From assembly GCA_022360135.1 (NCBI GenBank), contig JAKSDM010000974.1, positions 1 through 8,646 of the forward strand: a stretch of 8,646 nucleotides of DNA, given 5' to 3'. The DNA is from Pseudanabaenales cyanobacterium (lineage in GTDB: Bacteria > Cyanobacteriota > Cyanobacteriia > Phormidesmidales > Phormidesmidaceae). The translations under genes were made by a program, and so were the position numbers. The notes under the pieces were generated by a model. It worked only from the letters and a program-made list of their open reading frames with translations. It ran no database searches and was not told the DNA's origin. Position 1 is the stretch's first letter. Every line of letters starts with the position of its first letter. Positions 7,458 to 8,646 of the stretch are shown here, piece by piece.

Positions 7458-7550
7458 ATACCAATTCTTTTTGAACCTGCACAGAATGGAATTTTATCCA
7501 GCGGGGCTTTGGCTCAGCTTATTCTGTGCAACCTCATATGGAATTGGTAT
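7458..7550. mobile_element. MITE-like 93-bp element: nested inverted repeats flanked by TA
   Basis: The outer arms ATACCAATTC (7458-7467) and GAATTGGTAT (7541-7550) are perfect reverse complements. Inner arms GCACAGAAT (7479-7487) and ATTCTGTGC (7521-7529) are also perfect. Each side has exactly 11 bases between outer and inner arm, so the whole can fold as one symmetric double stem around a 33-base loop. If the ends are read as CCAATTC/GAATTGG, both sides are flanked by TA, the target duplication used by IS630/mariner-type elements. It encodes nothing. An alternative is a structured repeat or terminator-like RNA. Copy number in the genome cannot be seen here. Confidence 0.5.
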
Positions 7551-7581
7551 TAAGTGGATAAGCAAGTTGAACAGTAAGTGA

Positions 7582-7722
7582 ATCATTGAGTCAATTAGAT
7601 CGATCGCTAGCACTTTAATTCCTCATCCTCAGTTTTCCTTATCCCAAGCTTTAGCCAAAGCTCTTGTCTGTCAGTGTTTTGCTAATTTGTTAGAGTTGAA
7701 AACCGAAAAATGGAACTTATAA
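7582..7722 (+). pseudogene. Possible orphan C-terminal coding scrap (46 codons, no start codon)
   Basis: This is a stop-to-stop frame after TGA 7579-7581 and ending at TAA 7720-7722, without ATG. The predicted peptide has a protein-like middle (FSLSQALAKALVCQCFANLL) and a polar end (ELKTEKWNL). I do not recognise a family. It starts 32 bp after the MITE-like element and could be the tail of a gene cut by insertions or deletions. It may equally be chance. Confidence 0.2.
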
Positions 7723-7887
7723 CCTGGATAGATTGATAACTTCGTCTAGCCAATTATCTGGCATTCGAGGGTTCGAAGTTTCAAATAGAGGATTGATCAT
7801 CAAAATTGCTTGGCGCCATGCAAGTTGCGATAAGAAATCAATATTGTTCGCCTGACTATTTATAACAAATACTATCTCCTCTCTTCT
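7717..7887 (-). pseudogene. Orphan C-terminal remnant of an unrecognised gene (about 56 codons)
   Basis: A minus-strand frame opens after TAA 7888-7890 and closes at TAA 7717-7719. Its peptide looks like real protein sequence, with the blocks NNIDFLSQLAWRQAIL, INPLFETSNPRMPDNW and LDEVINLSRL. I cannot assign a family. There is no ATG at its beginning; the first is at 7800, leaving only 27 residues. It lies divergent to the regulator gene starting at 7942. It is convergent with the plus-strand scrap ending at 7722, and both end on the same TTATAA. The most likely explanation is the surviving 3' end of a gene whose 5' part was lost, but a small protein from a non-ATG start is not excluded. Confidence 0.35.
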
Positions 7888-7941
7888 TTAAATTAAGAAG
7901 ATTAGGGAATTTCAATATAAACATTTAACCAGAGATTTAAT

Positions 7942-8646
7942 ATGAGTTCCCTTAAAAAAGATACAGATTTTCAGGCAATGCTGACTCAGTTATCTATTGG
8001 CTTAATAGAGTCAACGGCAGTGAGTTATCAGGTAGGAAGCATTGATGAACTGAAAAGGCAGATTCAGGCTTGCAGCCAAACAAATGTTACAGGCCACTTA
8101 GATTTGAGTATTCAAGCAGCCCAAGTCCCACAGTGGAGTTTGTTTTTCCGCATGGGCTATCTGATTTGGGGAAGCAGTGAAGCCCATCCAATTCGCCGTT
8201 GGCGTCGGCAACTGTTCCAACTTTGTCCACAATTAGCGATCGATCCTATCCCTCAGCAAAAGTTAAATGATTATCAACTTTGGGGGTACCACTCCTTAGC
8301 AGAATTGGTGAAGCAGAGAAAAGTCTCGTGGCAGCAAATGAGAGCTGCTGTTATCGGCAACCTGGTGGAAATCTTGTTTGATATCATTCAGTGGGAAAAA
8401 CTCCGCGATCATTCAGCTCTAGAGCTGACCTCTAAGTGGTTTCCTCAAGACCCGATTGATCCAACACTGGCGCTGATTCAAACTGAGCCAATTTTGCAGC
8501 AAGCAAGCCAAGCTTGAAATGTCTGGCGACAGGCAGGACTGGAAGATTACTCCCCAAACTTAGCTCCCATCATTTGGGATGCAAAGGAATTACAACGACA
8601 GACTTCAACGATTATCTACCAGAACCTGACCACTCAATTAGATAGC
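7942..8646 (+). pseudogene. PATAN-domain response regulator (PatA/PixG type) interrupted by in-frame TGA; right end cut by window
   Basis: ATG 7942 starts 191 codons ending at TGA 8515-8517. The product fits the PATAN domain found at the N terminus of cyanobacterial PatA, PixG/TaxP1 and PilG-like regulators. Typical parts are the TGHL strand near residue 50, WSLFFRMGYLIWGSSEAHPIRRWRRQL (65-91), and helices ending in LVEILFDIIQWEKL (141-154). After the TGA the same frame stays open to the window edge for 43 codons, with family-like sequence: NVWRQAGLEDYSPNLAP and then YQNLTTQLD. Family members usually have Trp just before this block, so TGA probably replaces TGG. A C-terminal receiver domain would be expected beyond the window. 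PATAN regulators act in phototaxis/pili control and heterocyst patterning. With the stop, the product would lose the end of PATAN and the receiver. Alternatives are readthrough, or a sequencing error. Upstream, AGAG lies 7 bases before the ATG, a weak ribosome binding site. Confidence 0.8.

Noticed and set aside
7767..7790. GGTTCGAA resembling a tRNA T-loop
   Set aside because: The flanking bases do not pair into a T stem, and no acceptor stem or anticodon arm is found at proper distance on either strand.

Overview
The window looks like cyanobacterial chromosomal DNA. It carries five exact copies of the HIP1 octamer GCGATCGC (1213-1220, 1763-1770, 2952-2959, 5416-5423, 6723-6730). It also holds gene families typical of filamentous or morphologically complex cyanobacteria: a giant Ser/Thr kinase-ATPase signalling protein, a PATAN-domain response regulator, and short tandem repeats. 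I cannot name the species.

Layout. (a) 1-2109, minus strand: the first 703 residues of a large hybrid Ser/Thr kinase/AAA-type ATPase, cut by the left edge. A heptanucleotide repeat is read through inside its coding sequence. (b) 2110-3021: a gene-poor stretch holding a decayed HEPN/HepT-like remnant on the minus strand (2386-2600). (c) 3022-6544, minus strand: an apparent three-gene membrane cluster. The order of transcription is an NfeD-like OB-fold membrane protein, then flotillin-family protein A (492 aa), then flotillin-family protein B (441 aa). The two flotillin genes overlap by one base (TAATG), with a good Shine-Dalgarno inside the end of the first. (d) 6545-7941: about 1.4 kb of AT-rich DNA with no convincing intact gene. 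It holds four separate short tandem repeats, a 93-bp MITE-like double stem-loop flanked by TA, and two convergent remnants of coding sequence. (e) 7942 to the right edge, plus strand: a PATAN-domain (PatA/PixG type) response-regulator gene with an in-frame TGA. The reading frame continues with recognisable family sequence beyond the stop, so the gene is broken or its stop is read through.

How it fits together. The best-supported functional unit is the NfeD/flotillin cluster. By analogy with Bacillus yuaF-yuaG it should build a flotillin scaffold in the membrane. The kinase and the PATAN regulator are signalling genes with no visible operon link to it. The accessory interest lies in the decay products and repeats on both sides: a HEPN remnant, a nonsense-interrupted regulator, orphan C-terminal coding scraps, and slippage-type repeats. 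I see no complete undescribed defence or mobile system. The least explained element is the triple 16-bp TTTTGTACACACTTTA repeat at 6908-6959.
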